This document shows, piece after piece, positions 25,079 through 33,391 of a stretch of 51,499 bases of DNA. The notes beneath the pieces were generated by a model. That model did no database searches. It had not been told where the DNA came from and was given only the letters and a program-made list of their open reading frames with translations. A program made the position numbers and the translations under genes. The DNA is from Rhodoferax sp. (GTDB lineage: Bacteria > Pseudomonadota > Gammaproteobacteria > Burkholderiales > Burkholderiaceae_C), in NCBI RefSeq assembly GCF_018063565.1, contig NZ_JAGPBB010000017.1, positions 1-51,499 on the forward strand, written 5' to 3'. Positions within the stretch are counted from its first letter, which is position 1. Every line of letters starts with the position of its first letter.

Positions 25079-25516
25079 TCACTGTTGCGGCGGTCCATCG
25101 GCATGGCCACGCGAGGCAAACATATAGAAAATCTTCAGCATGACACCGCAGACCGTCATGGCCACGCCAACCTCGACCCAGAAAATGCCACGATGCTGCC
25201 CGTGAATGGGATCGGCAGACAGCACAAAGTAGTCAAGGTAATTGCCACCGAGGAATATCCCAGCCAGACCCACGCCGGCGTAGACCAGCACGCCACACGC
25301 CAGCAGTGTTTCAACCAACCAGTCCGGCATGACCCGCCGGGTGTTGACCAGGCCAAATATCAACGCATAGAACACCATACCCGCGGCAAAAATAACCCCT
25401 GCCTGAAACCCGCCTCCAGGGCCGAAGTCGCCATGAAACTGCACGTACAAAGCGAACAACAGAATGAAGGGAATCAGCAGTTTGCCGACAATGCGCAGGA
25501 TCAGGTCACTTTGCAT
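25079..25516 (-). CDS. mrpB: Mrp antiporter subunit B (MnhB domain)
   Basis: About 145 residues. LLIPFILLFALYVQFHGDFG followed by PGGGFQAGVIFA is the MnhB signature, and three further hydrophobic helices follow. ATG 25516 lies 11 bases inside the preceding MbhD/E-like gene. In most bacteria the upstream MbhD/E part is fused to MrpA; here it is separate. Confidence 0.92.
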   Translation of the reverse strand: MQSDLILRIVGKLLIPFILLFALYVQFHGDFGPGGGFQAGVIFAAGMVFYALIFGLVNTRRVMPDWLVETLLACGVLVYAGVGLAGIFLGGNYLDYFVLSADPIHGQHRGIFWVEVGVAMTVCGVMLKIFYMFASRGHADGPPQQ

Positions 25517-26012
25517 CGCGGCTCCCGCCACGTCTGCGCAACAGCGCGATGATGCCGGCCCCGGCAGTGAACACCACGGTGGTCTCACCGAGCGTGTCGT
25601 ACCCCCGGAAACTGGCCAGCACTGCCGTGACTACATTGGGTACGTCGACCTCGTTTTGCATGTAACGTGGCACCACATGGTGATGAATGGGTGCATTCGG
25701 GTCGGCAAAGTCCGGCAGGCCCAGGCCGCCGTAAATCAACAGGCCACCCGTACAAATCGAGGCGGCCAGCGGCAACCAGGGCCGATGGACCGGTCGCACT
25801 TCTTCGCTGCGGCACAAGTACAGCGCACCCAACAACAGGACGGTGGAGACACCAGCCCCCACCGAAGCCTCAGTCATGGCCACATCCACGGCGTCCATGG
25901 CCACCAGCACGGTGGCCATCAGAAAGCTGTAGATTCCCGACAGCACCACCACCGCAAACAGGCTGCGCAGCCACACCAGTACCAGCACTGTGAGTGCCAT
26001 CAGGGACAGCAA
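25506..26012 (-). CDS. MbhD/MbhE-like (DUF4040) subunit, equivalent to the MrpA C-terminus
   Basis: About 168 residues. The first half contains FAVVVLSGIYSFLMATVLVA and DVAMTEASVGAGVSTVLLLG, the DUF4040/MbhD signature. The second half has VLASFRGYDTLGETTVVFTAG, typical of the MbhE part of MrpA. It is thus a detached C-terminal third of MrpA. No ATG is available: I use TTG 26012. GGAGG sits at 26042-26046, about 29 bases upstream, so an earlier non-ATG start (for example CTG at 26027) is possible. It lies 11 bases after the mrpG stop, or overlaps it if the earlier start is used. Confidence 0.88.
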   Translation of the reverse strand: MLSLMALTVLVLVWLRSLFAVVVLSGIYSFLMATVLVAMDAVDVAMTEASVGAGVSTVLLLGALYLCRSEEVRPVHRPWLPLAASICTGGLLIYGGLGLPDFADPNAPIHHHVVPRYMQNEVDVPNVVTAVLASFRGYDTLGETTVVFTAGAGIIALLRRRGGSRDAK

Positions 26013-26023
26013 GATATCGATGA

Positions 26024-26365
26024 TCAGAGTTTCGATACCGCCTCCTGGGAGCCGCCCAATCGCGGCATAAGTTTGCGCACATAGGCGGCCCGTGCCAGGG
26101 CGTGCCCTGCGGTCGGGCTGACGAAAAAGACCAATACTCCGATCAGGATCAGCTTGACACCAATCAAGCTGAATCCGGCCTCCAGCATCAGGCCCAGCAG
26201 AATCAGCCCGACACCCAGGGTTTCAGTGACGCTGGCGGCATGCATACGGGTGTAGAAGTCCGGCATACGCAATAGACCAATACCACCCACCACACAAAAC
26301 AACGCACCGGCGACCAGACAGATCGCAGCCAGCCCTTCCCGCAACCACTGCAGCGTCTCAATCAT
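26024..26365 (-). CDS. mrpG: Mrp antiporter subunit G
   Basis: 113 residues with three membrane helices. GLLRMPDFYTRMHAASVTETLGVGLILLG is the MnhG/PhaG signature, with the Met-Pro-Asp-x-Tyr-x-Arg-x-His core. The end HALARAAYVRK is also typical. It starts 8 bases inside the end of mrpF. MrpG is a small core membrane subunit of the antiporter complex. Confidence 0.92.
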   Translation of the reverse strand: MIETLQWLREGLAAICLVAGALFCVVGGIGLLRMPDFYTRMHAASVTETLGVGLILLGLMLEAGFSLIGVKLILIGVLVFFVSPTAGHALARAAYVRKLMPRLGGSQEAVSKL

Positions 26366-26663
26366 GTTGGGCCGGTTTCAATGTCGAGGGTGTGTCCAGA
26401 TCAGTCATACCGAGGTCACCCTGGCGCAGGAACTTGAGCACTGCAAAGGTGCCAATGGCGTTGAGCAACCCGTAGGTCAGGGCCAGGTCGAGAAATTCGG
26501 GCCGACCGGCCAGAAATCCCAATACCGCCAGCAGCAGCATTGCGCAGGTGCCAATGGTGTTGGCAGCCTGCAAGCGGTCGAACAGGGTTGGCCCCAACGA
26601 TGCCCGGATGAGCGCCAGCACCACCGTGACCAGCAGACCCAATGCTGCTGCGGCCAGCACCAT
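26358..26663 (-). CDS. mrpF: Mrp antiporter subunit F
   Basis: About 101 residues. Three helices and the typical core IRASLGPTLFDRLQAANTIG followed by RPEFLDLALTYGLLNAIGTFAVLKFL identify MrpF/MnhF. ATG 26663 shares its A with the mrpE stop (TGATG), and the 3' end overlaps mrpG. A longer frame upstream to 26900 is out of phase with mrpE and not family-like. Confidence 0.92.
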   Translation of the reverse strand: MVLAAAALGLLVTVVLALIRASLGPTLFDRLQAANTIGTCAMLLLAVLGFLAGRPEFLDLALTYGLLNAIGTFAVLKFLRQGDLGMTDLDTPSTLKPAQHD

Positions 26664-27139
26664 CAACGCTGCTCCAGCGCATGACAGCGCCGGTCCATCT
26701 CGGTATCCGCCAACGTATCGCCCGGCTGAGCATTGAGCGCGTGCACCAGGAACCGGCCCCGCTGTGCCACCACGGTGATGGTGCCTGGTGTCAGGGTGAT
26801 CGAGTTGGCGTGAATGACCAGGCCCATATCGGTCGACTGCGCGGGTGAAAACTCCAGCATTGCCGGTGCAATGGGTAACGCTGGATGCAATACACGCCAA
26901 CTGACATCCAGGCCCGATCTGACGATCTCCTTGATCAGCCAGGGCATGTAAGTAAACAGCGATAGCCAGGACAGTTGCAAGGCGCTGTTGTCGCGATCGA
27001 ACTCGTCCATCCGTCGGGAAAACAGCATCACGGCGATGGCACTACCCACCCCTGCCGTTACCAGAAAAGGGGTGAACATGCCCGATAACAGTAACCAGAA
27101 CGAGATCAGACAGAGCAAAAATCCAAAACGGCGAAGCAT
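26663..27139 (-). CDS. mrpE: Mrp antiporter subunit E
   Basis: 158 residues and the first gene of the operon. Two N-terminal hydrophobic segments lead into YMPWLIKEIVRSGLDVSWRVLHP, a typical MnhE helix, and a soluble part HANSITLTPGTITV. This matches MrpE. ATG 27139 is the first Met. The upstream region, shared with a divergent histidine kinase gene, has a palindrome and direct repeats that may control this operon. Confidence 0.92.
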   Translation of the reverse strand: MLRRFGFLLCLISFWLLLSGMFTPFLVTAGVGSAIAVMLFSRRMDEFDRDNSALQLSWLSLFTYMPWLIKEIVRSGLDVSWRVLHPALPIAPAMLEFSPAQSTDMGLVIHANSITLTPGTITVVAQRGRFLVHALNAQPGDTLADTEMDRRCHALEQR

Positions 27140-27180
27140 GAGACGATGCTACCGATTGGTCGTGACTTTGAAAATTCGTG

Positions 27181-27198
27181 AACTCTCTTAAGGGAGTT
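27181..27198. promoter_or_regulatory. Imperfect 18-base palindrome upstream of mrpE
   Basis: AACTCTCTTAAGGGAGTT reads almost the same on both strands, with one mismatched pair. It lies 42 bases upstream of mrpE in the intergenic region shared with the sensor kinase gene. It is a plausible binding site for a dimeric regulator; no -35/-10 pair is clear beside it. Confidence 0.4.
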
Positions 27199-27267
27199 GG
27201 TCTGTTCTCGGTGCTTCGTTTTGGCATCTTGACCCAGTTTTGAAGCCATCTGACCGGGCACACTACG

Positions 27268-27298
27268 CGAATTACTTAGGTATCTGCACGAATTACTT
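27268..27298 (+). promoter_or_regulatory. Two phased direct repeats before the sensor kinase gene
   Basis: CGAATTACTT occurs at 27268-27277 and again at 27289-27298, exactly 21 bases apart, which is two helical turns. The second copy ends 8 bases before the kinase ATG. Repeats on the same face of the helix are typical of regulator binding sites, so autoregulation by the adjacent response regulator is possible. Confidence 0.45.
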
Positions 27299-27306
27299 TT
27301 CGCCCA

Positions 27307-28932
27307 ATGTCACAGCAAAATCAACCTCTACACAACCTGAACAAACCGATCTCTGCCATGTTGCCGAAACTGCGGCCAAGTTGGCGCGACCTTGCCATCT
27401 TGTTCTTCGGCTATGTCGCGCTGGATTGGGCCAGCTATATTCACCCGCTGCACCAGCTCAACATTACGCCATGGAATCCGGCACCGGCTCTGGGCCTGGT
27501 GTATTTGCTGCGCTTTGGTGTCCACATGGTGTTACCAATTTCCGCAGCCATTTTTTCTGCTGAGCTGTGGGTACGGGGTTTGCCCGTTGGCCTGGTACTC
27601 ACCCTGGCCATTGCGATGCTCCTGACATTCAACCTCTGGGTGCTGGCCCAAGTGCTGCACCGGGCACTTGCTGGTGGCCGCATTTTTTTTGAACGGCAAG
27701 GTCTGCTACTGTGGACCATTGGCACCACGATCGGGATGCTGATCAATAGCATGCTGCTAATGGGCTTGCTGAATTTAACCGGCCACGTTCCTGACTCTGG
27801 TATGGTGGATTCGGTATTTCAGTACTGGGTGGGTGATGCCACCGGTGCCCTTGTGGCCATGCCCTTGATCTGGTCGCTGATGGATGCTGAGCGCCGCCGG
27901 GAAATGGGACGCATTGTTTTCAAGACTGATTTCCTGATCTCTCTATGCCTTGCAGGAACGGCATTGTGGGTGGCGTTTGTGCCAGGTTCAGCCGCATCGT
28001 TCAAGTACTTTTACGTCCTGTTCCTGCCGATCGCCTGGGCCGCGTCGCGTGACGGCCTTCCCGGCGCGGTGATCAGCGCCACCCTGATTCAGCTAGGACT
28101 GATTGCCGGGTTTCAATGGCTGGACATCGCCACCGTGACCGTGGTTGAAACACAGGCCCTGGCGGTTGTGATTGCCGTATTCGGCTTTTTCATTGGAGTC
28201 GTGGTCGACGAAAAGCAGCGCGTCAGCGACGAACTGCGCGAAACCCTGCGGCTGGCGGCAGCCGCCGAGATGGCAGGAGCATTGGCGCACGAGCTCAATC
28301 AGCCACTGTCAGCACTTTCGACCTACGGCGCCGCCTGCGAGACGCTGCTGGAAATGGGTGAAACCGGCGATCGCCTGCGCGAGGCAGTGCGCTGCATGAG
28401 CCGCGAATCCACACGAGCCGCGGACGTCCTGCGCCGACTGCGGGACTTCTTCCGCACCGGCTCGACGCAACTTGAACCGCTCGAACTGGCGCCACTGCTA
28501 CAGCGAGCGATGGCACCCTTTCAGTTGTCCGGGTCAGTAACGTTTCATGTGGACAATTTTCCGTCCTGCTGGCTGATGGGCGACCGCTTGCAACTGGAGG
28601 TGGTATTGCGCAATGTGTTCTCCAATGCCGTGGATGCAGCCGATGGCAGCGCACCGGAAGGCAAAGCCATCCACGTCAGCGCCCTCATCGACCCGCAGTC
28701 CCACGGTGTCACGGTGGTGATCGAGGATAACGGCGCCGGTTTTGACCATGCCGGACTGTCACGCTTGTTTGCGAGTTTCCAATCCACCAAGTCCAGTGGC
28801 TTGGGGCTTGGACTGGTCATCAGCCGTGCGATCGCCGTGGCGCACGGGGGTCAGTTATGGGCCGAGGCAGCTGATCACGGCATCTTCAATTTGTATCTGC
28901 CGTTAAAAGGGGAGTCCGCGCATGCGCCATGA
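27307..28932 (+). CDS. MASE1-type sensor histidine kinase
   Basis: 541 residues. The N-terminal half has about eight membrane segments with the MASE1-like motif PWNPAPALGLVYLLRFG. The cytoplasmic half has a HisKA H-box (LAHELNQPLSAL, His328), an N-box (NVFSNAVDAAD), and G-boxes DNGAGF and GLGLGLVISRAI. It should autophosphorylate and pass phosphate to the response regulator whose gene overlaps its end by 11 bases. The signal is unknown. Since the gene is divergent from the Mrp-like operon, ion or pH stress is a reasonable guess. ATG 27358 is an alternative start. Confidence 0.9.
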   Translation: MSQQNQPLHNLNKPISAMLPKLRPSWRDLAILFFGYVALDWASYIHPLHQLNITPWNPAPALGLVYLLRFGVHMVLPISAAIFSAELWVRGLPVGLVLTLAIAMLLTFNLWVLAQVLHRALAGGRIFFERQGLLLWTIGTTIGMLINSMLLMGLLNLTGHVPDSGMVDSVFQYWVGDATGALVAMPLIWSLMDAERRREMGRIVFKTDFLISLCLAGTALWVAFVPGSAASFKYFYVLFLPIAWAASRDGLPGAVISATLIQLGLIAGFQWLDIATVTVVETQALAVVIAVFGFFIGVVVDEKQRVSDELRETLRLAAAAEMAGALAHELNQPLSALSTYGAACETLLEMGETGDRLREAVRCMSRESTRAADVLRRLRDFFRTGSTQLEPLELAPLLQRAMAPFQLSGSVTFHVDNFPSCWLMGDRLQLEVVLRNVFSNAVDAADGSAPEGKAIHVSALIDPQSHGVTVVIEDNGAGFDHAGLSRLFASFQSTKSSGLGLGLVISRAIAVAHGGQLWAEAADHGIFNLYLPLKGESAHAP

Positions 28933-29539
28933 TGGCTTGACCGTGTTTGTTGTCGAAGACGACCCTTCGGTGCGTGATGCATTGGGTTTGCTGCTGGGAC
29001 TTCGGGGTTTTCCAGTGGCCTTATTCAGAGATGCAGAGAGCTTTCTGGAGGTTTACCAGCCTGATTGGGCGGGTTGCCTGTTGCTCGACATCCGGATGCC
29101 TGGCATGGACGGTTTGAGTTTGCAAGCCCAGTTACAAAGTATGGGCTGCCAGATGCCGATCATCATCATGACCGGGCACGGCGACATGGCGTCGGCGCGG
29201 CGCGCTTTTCGAGCGCACGCCCTGGATTTTCTGGAAAAACCACTGGACCATGGCTTGCTGATGGAGAGAATCGATGAAGCCATGCAGAGCCAGGCTGACC
29301 CGCGCAAAGTACCAGCCTCACCAGGCTCGCTTGGCAACAGGATCGCCGCACTGACGCCGCGTGAACGCCAGGTGATGGACCTGGTGGTGGCGGGCAACCA
29401 TAACCGGGAGATCGCCGTCGAGCTGGGTATCAGTGTTCGCACGGTTGAAGTCCACAAGGCACGCATGATGGACAAGCTCCGCGTTGACGGTTTGTCGCAA
29501 CTCATCAGAATGGTGATCAGCGCGGAATCCGACGGCTGA
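28922..29539 (+). CDS. FixJ/NarL-type response regulator
   Basis: 205 residues. The receiver domain has acidic residues VEDD (13-14), phospho-acceptor Asp56 (LLLDIRMPGMDG), Thr84 (IIMTGHGD) and Lys106 (FLEKPL). A LuxR-type helix-turn-helix follows (LTPRERQVMDLVVAGNHNREIAVELG and VRTVEVHKARMMDKL). This is the FixJ subfamily layout. The start overlaps the kinase gene, so the two form an operon and surely a pair. Likely targets are the divergent antiporter operon and its own promoter; this is inference. Confidence 0.93.
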   Translation: MRHDGLTVFVVEDDPSVRDALGLLLGLRGFPVALFRDAESFLEVYQPDWAGCLLLDIRMPGMDGLSLQAQLQSMGCQMPIIIMTGHGDMASARRAFRAHALDFLEKPLDHGLLMERIDEAMQSQADPRKVPASPGSLGNRIAALTPRERQVMDLVVAGNHNREIAVELGISVRTVEVHKARMMDKLRVDGLSQLIRMVISAESDG

Positions 29540-29583
29540 CTGGCGCACACATCATAAGGCTGGGTGGTCGCGCCAGCCGTCAG

Positions 29584-30309
29584 TCACGCCATGCGATACA
29601 GCCAGACCGGTCTGCCATCCGGGGCCAGCAAGCGGCCATGCAAGGGCAACTCTGTGGCCTCAAACTCCAGACTCACCAGCCAGGCACCGGGTTTAAGCTC
29701 GCCACGGGCTTTGACGGCAGCGCGTAGCATGCTCTCGGGTCGCTGAAACAGGTAGACCAAATCGTAGGCTGACCAGTCGGCCTGCCAGATATCGCCCTGG
29801 CGCACCCGTGCCCACGGGCATCGCAGGGCACACAGGGCGCGCAACGGCCAGCTCCATTCCAGCCCATGCAAGCGTGCCTGCGGGTAGGCACGACGCAGTG
29901 CGATCAGGCCATCCCCCAGTCCACAGCCCGCATCTAAAATAAGAGCATTAAAGTCAATATTACATTGCGCTGTAAGCCCATCCAATGCATTTCTTGGGGT
30001 TGGAAACAGGGGTGCATCACGCCAGGCATTGAGCGGGTAGATCAGCAGCAGCAACAGCAGTGGCAACAACCAAGCCCAGGGCGGCAGCGCCAGGCTGCCC
30101 GACAGTGCCAGCGATAGCGGAAAGCCCAGCGCAATCATTATGCGACGCCACCAACTGTCGCCCAGCAGGCTCGCCAACACCCCCAGTGAACACGCCAGCG
30201 TGAGCGCCAACCAGTGACTGCCACCCTGCTGCAGGCTCAGGCGAAACAGGCCCCAGGCCGCCGCCCAGACCAGCACCGCAGGCAGTGGCCAGCGCAGACG
30301 GCTCAGCAT
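29584..30309 (-). CDS. Membrane-anchored SAM-dependent methyltransferase
   Basis: 241 residues. The first half has about four hydrophobic segments (including PPWAWLLPLLLLLLIYPLNAW). The second half has a class I methyltransferase motif I, LILDAGCGLGDGLIALRRAYP, and a later GDIWQADWSAYDLVYLFQRPE. Similar proteins are annotated as hypothetical or methyltransferase; the substrate is unknown. It is convergent with the response regulator, with 44 bases between them that contain a weak inverted repeat (CTGGCGC/GCGCCAG). Confidence 0.75.
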   Translation of the reverse strand: MLSRLRWPLPAVLVWAAAWGLFRLSLQQGGSHWLALTLACSLGVLASLLGDSWWRRIMIALGFPLSLALSGSLALPPWAWLLPLLLLLLIYPLNAWRDAPLFPTPRNALDGLTAQCNIDFNALILDAGCGLGDGLIALRRAYPQARLHGLEWSWPLRALCALRCPWARVRQGDIWQADWSAYDLVYLFQRPESMLRAAVKARGELKPGAWLVSLEFEATELPLHGRLLAPDGRPVWLYRMA

Positions 30310-30338
30310 CGTGCCAGGTCACCAACGACGCAGATTGT

Positions 30339-31748
30339 TTACCACTTGACGCGCACGCTGTAGGTCAGCACGGTCTTGCCACCGGCTGGCAGCTCGACAT
30401 TCCAGACGTTGACACGGGCGGATTCCTTGCTGCTCTTGATGGACTCCTGCACCACCTCCCAGTCACCGGGCAGTGGCTCCACCACCCGCACCGTCACCGC
30501 TTCGTCCTTAGCATTGCGCAACTCGACCTGGTAGGCGGTCTCAATCAGGTTGTCAGCCAGTTTCTTATAGCTGGTCTGCTTGCGATCGGCCGTGATGTCA
30601 AACGCCTCGCCCAGTTTGAGCCGCACGTTCTCGTTCTTGGCGGTGTGGCTGATGCGGTCCTCGCCCACAAACTGCGCCGCCCCTTTGCTATCTTTGGCGT
30701 AGACCCGCACCACCCCGGCCGGCAGCGGTTTGCCCAGCTGCGCACCCTTGTTGTCAAAGCTGATGAACACCTGGGGTTTGAGCTTCTGGCCCAGCTCGCC
30801 AAAGCGGTCGCGGTAGTAGTACTCGCCGCCCGGCAAGACATATTCGCGCTTGACCGCAATGTCACTGGCCGACAGCAGCGCCAACTGTTTGGTCTGGTTT
30901 TCGGCCACCGAAGTGGGGCGCTCAAAGCTGTACAGGTGGTAGTCCATCAGCGACTCTTGCGCCACTGACTCGGCCACCTTGGCGCGTGGTGCCGGGGCCG
31001 GCATCGCAGCCATCATGGCCTGTGGCGGGCGCACCCGGTTGACGTTGCCCGCGACCAGCTGCAGGGTGGCATCGGTGTAGGCGCTGCCACTGTTGTTGGT
31101 CAGCGTGACCCAGCCCGACAGGTTCATCTGCTTGCCATCTGCCGAGAGGTTGCTCACATAGTCGGCGCGCCAGGACAGTCCACCCGTCAGGTAAGACAGT
31201 TCGACCGACTGCTCGCCACCGGCAGCCTCCAGCAGCACCGACAAGGTGGGCCGGTCACGCAGATTGGCTGGCACACTGTCAAACACGATGCGACCCGGCA
31301 CCCCCGCTTCAATACGGTTGGCAAAACGCAGCACCGTGCCCCCGTTGGTGGCCAGGACAGTGGCTTTTTCGCTCGTCTCTGCGCCGGTGGTGGGGTGGGT
31401 TCGCAGCACGGTGACTTCGCGCCCGACATACTTTTCAAGCAACTTGGCGGGCGTGAGCAGGTCAAAGTCAAAGTTCTGTTCCACCAGCGTGATGGGTGAG
31501 CCACTGACGGCGCGCAGCAGGGCGGTCTCGGGGCGCATTTTGGCCGACACCTCGCGCAGGCTGAGCCAGGATGGCCCGGCCGGCAGATTGATTTTGCGCT
31601 GTTCCTTGACCAGCGCCAGGTCGTCGTTGTAAACCGTGATCGCCATGCCCTGGCGCTGCGCCGCCCCGGACACCAAAGTGGGGGGCACCTGCGCCACCGC
31701 GGCACCGCTGAGTGCCATGGCACCGACCAGACCGAAAATGTGTTTCAT
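30339..31748 (-). CDS. DUF4139 domain protein, exported
   Basis: 469 residues. A signal peptide (MKHIFGLVGAMALSGAAVAQ) is followed by a long beta-rich protein. VELSYLTGGLSWRADYV and WVTLTNNSGSAYTDATLQLVAGNVN are hallmarks of DUF4139. Its end, EVVQESIKSSKESARVNVWNVELPAGGKTVLTYSVRVKW, was split by eye into beta strands. The function of the family is not established. It is probably periplasmic or surface-attached. It lies between parB and the methyltransferase on the same strand, 29 bases from the latter. Confidence 0.85.
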   Translation of the reverse strand: MKHIFGLVGAMALSGAAVAQVPPTLVSGAAQRQGMAITVYNDDLALVKEQRKINLPAGPSWLSLREVSAKMRPETALLRAVSGSPITLVEQNFDFDLLTPAKLLEKYVGREVTVLRTHPTTGAETSEKATVLATNGGTVLRFANRIEAGVPGRIVFDSVPANLRDRPTLSVLLEAAGGEQSVELSYLTGGLSWRADYVSNLSADGKQMNLSGWVTLTNNSGSAYTDATLQLVAGNVNRVRPPQAMMAAMPAPAPRAKVAESVAQESLMDYHLYSFERPTSVAENQTKQLALLSASDIAVKREYVLPGGEYYYRDRFGELGQKLKPQVFISFDNKGAQLGKPLPAGVVRVYAKDSKGAAQFVGEDRISHTAKNENVRLKLGEAFDITADRKQTSYKKLADNLIETAYQVELRNAKDEAVTVRVVEPLPGDWEVVQESIKSSKESARVNVWNVELPAGGKTVLTYSVRVKW

Positions 31749-31792
31749 GCTTGCCTTTGCGTAGAGAGTTGGGAAAACCCGGTTGTGGCGAT

Positions 31793-32782
31793 TCAGTTGC
31801 GGGTGCTGCGCAACTTGTCGATCAGGCCGTTGAGCTCGTCGAGTGAGGCAAAACCAATGCTGAGCTCACCCACGTCTTCCAGCCGTCCGGCGCGTTTGAT
31901 GCGTTTTTTGACCCGCACCTCCACCGTGGCAGTGAGCAGGTCAGACAGCTCTTCTTCGACACGCTTGAGGTCGCGGGACTTCTCTTTCTTGGGCTTGGTT
32001 GCCACCAGCGAGAACTCGGCACCCAGTTTTTTGACCAGGCTCTCGGCTTCGCGCACCGACATTTTTTTGGCGACGATCTGGTTGGCAGCGGTGATCTGAG
32101 TGGCCCGATCGAGTGCCAGCAGCGCCCGGGCATGGCCCATGTCGACATCACCGGCCATCAGCATGGTCTGCACCGGCTCGGCCAGATTGAGCAGGCGCAG
32201 CAGGTTGCTGGCGGCACTGCGGCTGCGACCCACCGCTTGCGCAGCTGTTTCGTGCGTCAACCCAAAGTCCTTGATCAGGCGCTGCAGCCCCTGCGCTTCT
32301 TCGAGCGGATTGAGGTCTTCGCGCTGGATGTTCTCGATCAGCGCCATGGCGGCCGCTGACTCATTGGGCACATCCCGCACGAGGACCGGCACACTGTCGA
32401 GCCCGGCAAGTTTTGCTGCGCGAAAACGCCGTTCACCCGCGATGATTTCATACAGTGCGCGCACCGCGCCACCACTGGGTGCCTCGGGGTTGAGCTGGGC
32501 ACGTTTCAACTCGGCATCGGCGTCACTCAGGCGGCGCACCAGAATGGGTTGCATGATGCCCTGTACCTTGATGGATTCGGCCAGTTCGTACAACGCACCC
32601 TCGTCCATGCGGGTGCGTGGCTGATACTGGCCGGGCACCAGGTCGGACAGCAGCAGTGTGGACGGTGCCGCCTGCTCACCCAGGCCACCACCACTGCCAC
32701 CCGCGCCCGGCGATTCATCCACGCTGGGGCCAAGCAGGGCTTCCAGCCCGCGGCCCAGTCCCTTTGGTTTTTTGGTCGCCAT
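31793..32782 (-). CDS. parB: Chromosome partitioning protein ParB
   Basis: 329 residues. The start [15 protein letters not shown] is the usual ParA-interacting tail. The CTP-binding motifs include [12 protein letters not shown] and [14 protein letters not shown], followed by the parS-reading HTH ([21 protein letters not shown]). A roughly 25-residue insertion ([19 protein letters not shown]) interrupts the N-terminal domain before the CTP motif. ATG 32782 follows AAGGAAGG. ParB spreads from parS sites and helps SMC loading and origin segregation; four parS-like sites lie 1.4-5 kb away. Confidence 0.96.
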   Translation of the reverse strand: MATKKPKGLGRGLEALLGPSVDESPGAGGSGGGLGEQAAPSTLLLSDLVPGQYQPRTRMDEGALYELAESIKVQGIMQPILVRRLSDADAELKRAQLNPEAPSGGAVRALYEIIAGERRFRAAKLAGLDSVPVLVRDVPNESAAAMALIENIQREDLNPLEEAQGLQRLIKDFGLTHETAAQAVGRSRSAASNLLRLLNLAEPVQTMLMAGDVDMGHARALLALDRATQITAANQIVAKKMSVREAESLVKKLGAEFSLVATKPKKEKSRDLKRVEEELSDLLTATVEVRVKKRIKRAGRLEDVGELSIGFASLDELNGLIDKLRSTRN

Positions 32783-32794
32783 GTGTTTCCTTCC

Positions 32795-33334
32795 TTAGTG
32801 TGTGATCAGGTCGCGCAGCAAGCGCTGCCCTTGTGGCCAGTCGCCCAGCCCTGAGTCCGCGTTGATATGCCCCTGCGCGCCCAGGTTGACCCGCTCGGCG
32901 CCCCAGGCACTGGCAAAAATGTCGGCACGCTCCAGGCTGCAATACGGGTCATCGCTGCTGGCCACCAGGCAACTGCGAAACGGCAGACGCTGCAACACCG
33001 GGGGCGACCAGCTCGGGAGCAGCGGTTGCAACTCCTCGCGCTGGGCATCGCCCGGCGCCACCAACAGGGCCGCCTTGACACGCCCGCATTGGCGCGAATG
33101 CGCGGCCCAGGCTGCCACCAACTGACAGCCCAGACTGTGCGCTACCAGAACCACCGGGGTCTCAATGGACAGCAAAACTTCTTCGAGCCGCGCGATCCAG
33201 TCGCCACGCAGCGGGCGCATCCAGTCGTGCTGCTCGACCCAGGTGTAACCGAATTGCTGTTGCCACAGGCTCTGCCAATGCCCGGCTCCGGAGTTCTGCC
33301 AGCCCGGCAGCAGGAGGATTTGTGATGGGTTCAT
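32795..33334 (-). CDS. RBBP9/YdeN-type alpha/beta hydrolase
   Basis: 179 residues. LLLPGWQNSGAGHWQSLW is the family start. The nucleophile elbow is AHSLGC; the acid lies in SSDDPYCS and the histidine in GHINADSGLGDWP, giving a complete Ser-Asp-His triad. Homologues are small serine hydrolases without a settled substrate. The gene sits between parA and parB on the same strand, only 12 bases from parB. Confidence 0.9.
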   Translation of the reverse strand: MNPSQILLLPGWQNSGAGHWQSLWQQQFGYTWVEQHDWMRPLRGDWIARLEEVLLSIETPVVLVAHSLGCQLVAAWAAHSRQCGRVKAALLVAPGDAQREELQPLLPSWSPPVLQRLPFRSCLVASSDDPYCSLERADIFASAWGAERVNLGAQGHINADSGLGDWPQGQRLLRDLITH

Positions 33335-33336
33335 GA

Positions 33337-33384
33337 CTACAAACTCAATAGCTTTTAAGACTCGCGAAATATGGGCTAGCGGTC
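33337..33384 (-). repeat. Dispersed intergenic repeat, copy 1
   Basis: On the minus strand it reads GACCGCTAGCCCATA, 16 unrelated bases, then AGCTATTGAGTTTG. Copy 2 at 40402-40449 has the same two blocks with the same 16-base spacer length. It lies in the gap between parA and the hydrolase. I recall similar short repeats between genes in Comamonadaceae genomes. Confidence 0.6.
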
Positions 33385-33391
33385 AATTTAC

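Noticed and set aside
29540-29583. Bidirectional terminator between the response regulator and the methyltransferase
   Set aside because: The CTGGCGC/GCGCCAG arms are short, the loop is 22 bases and no T-tract is present.
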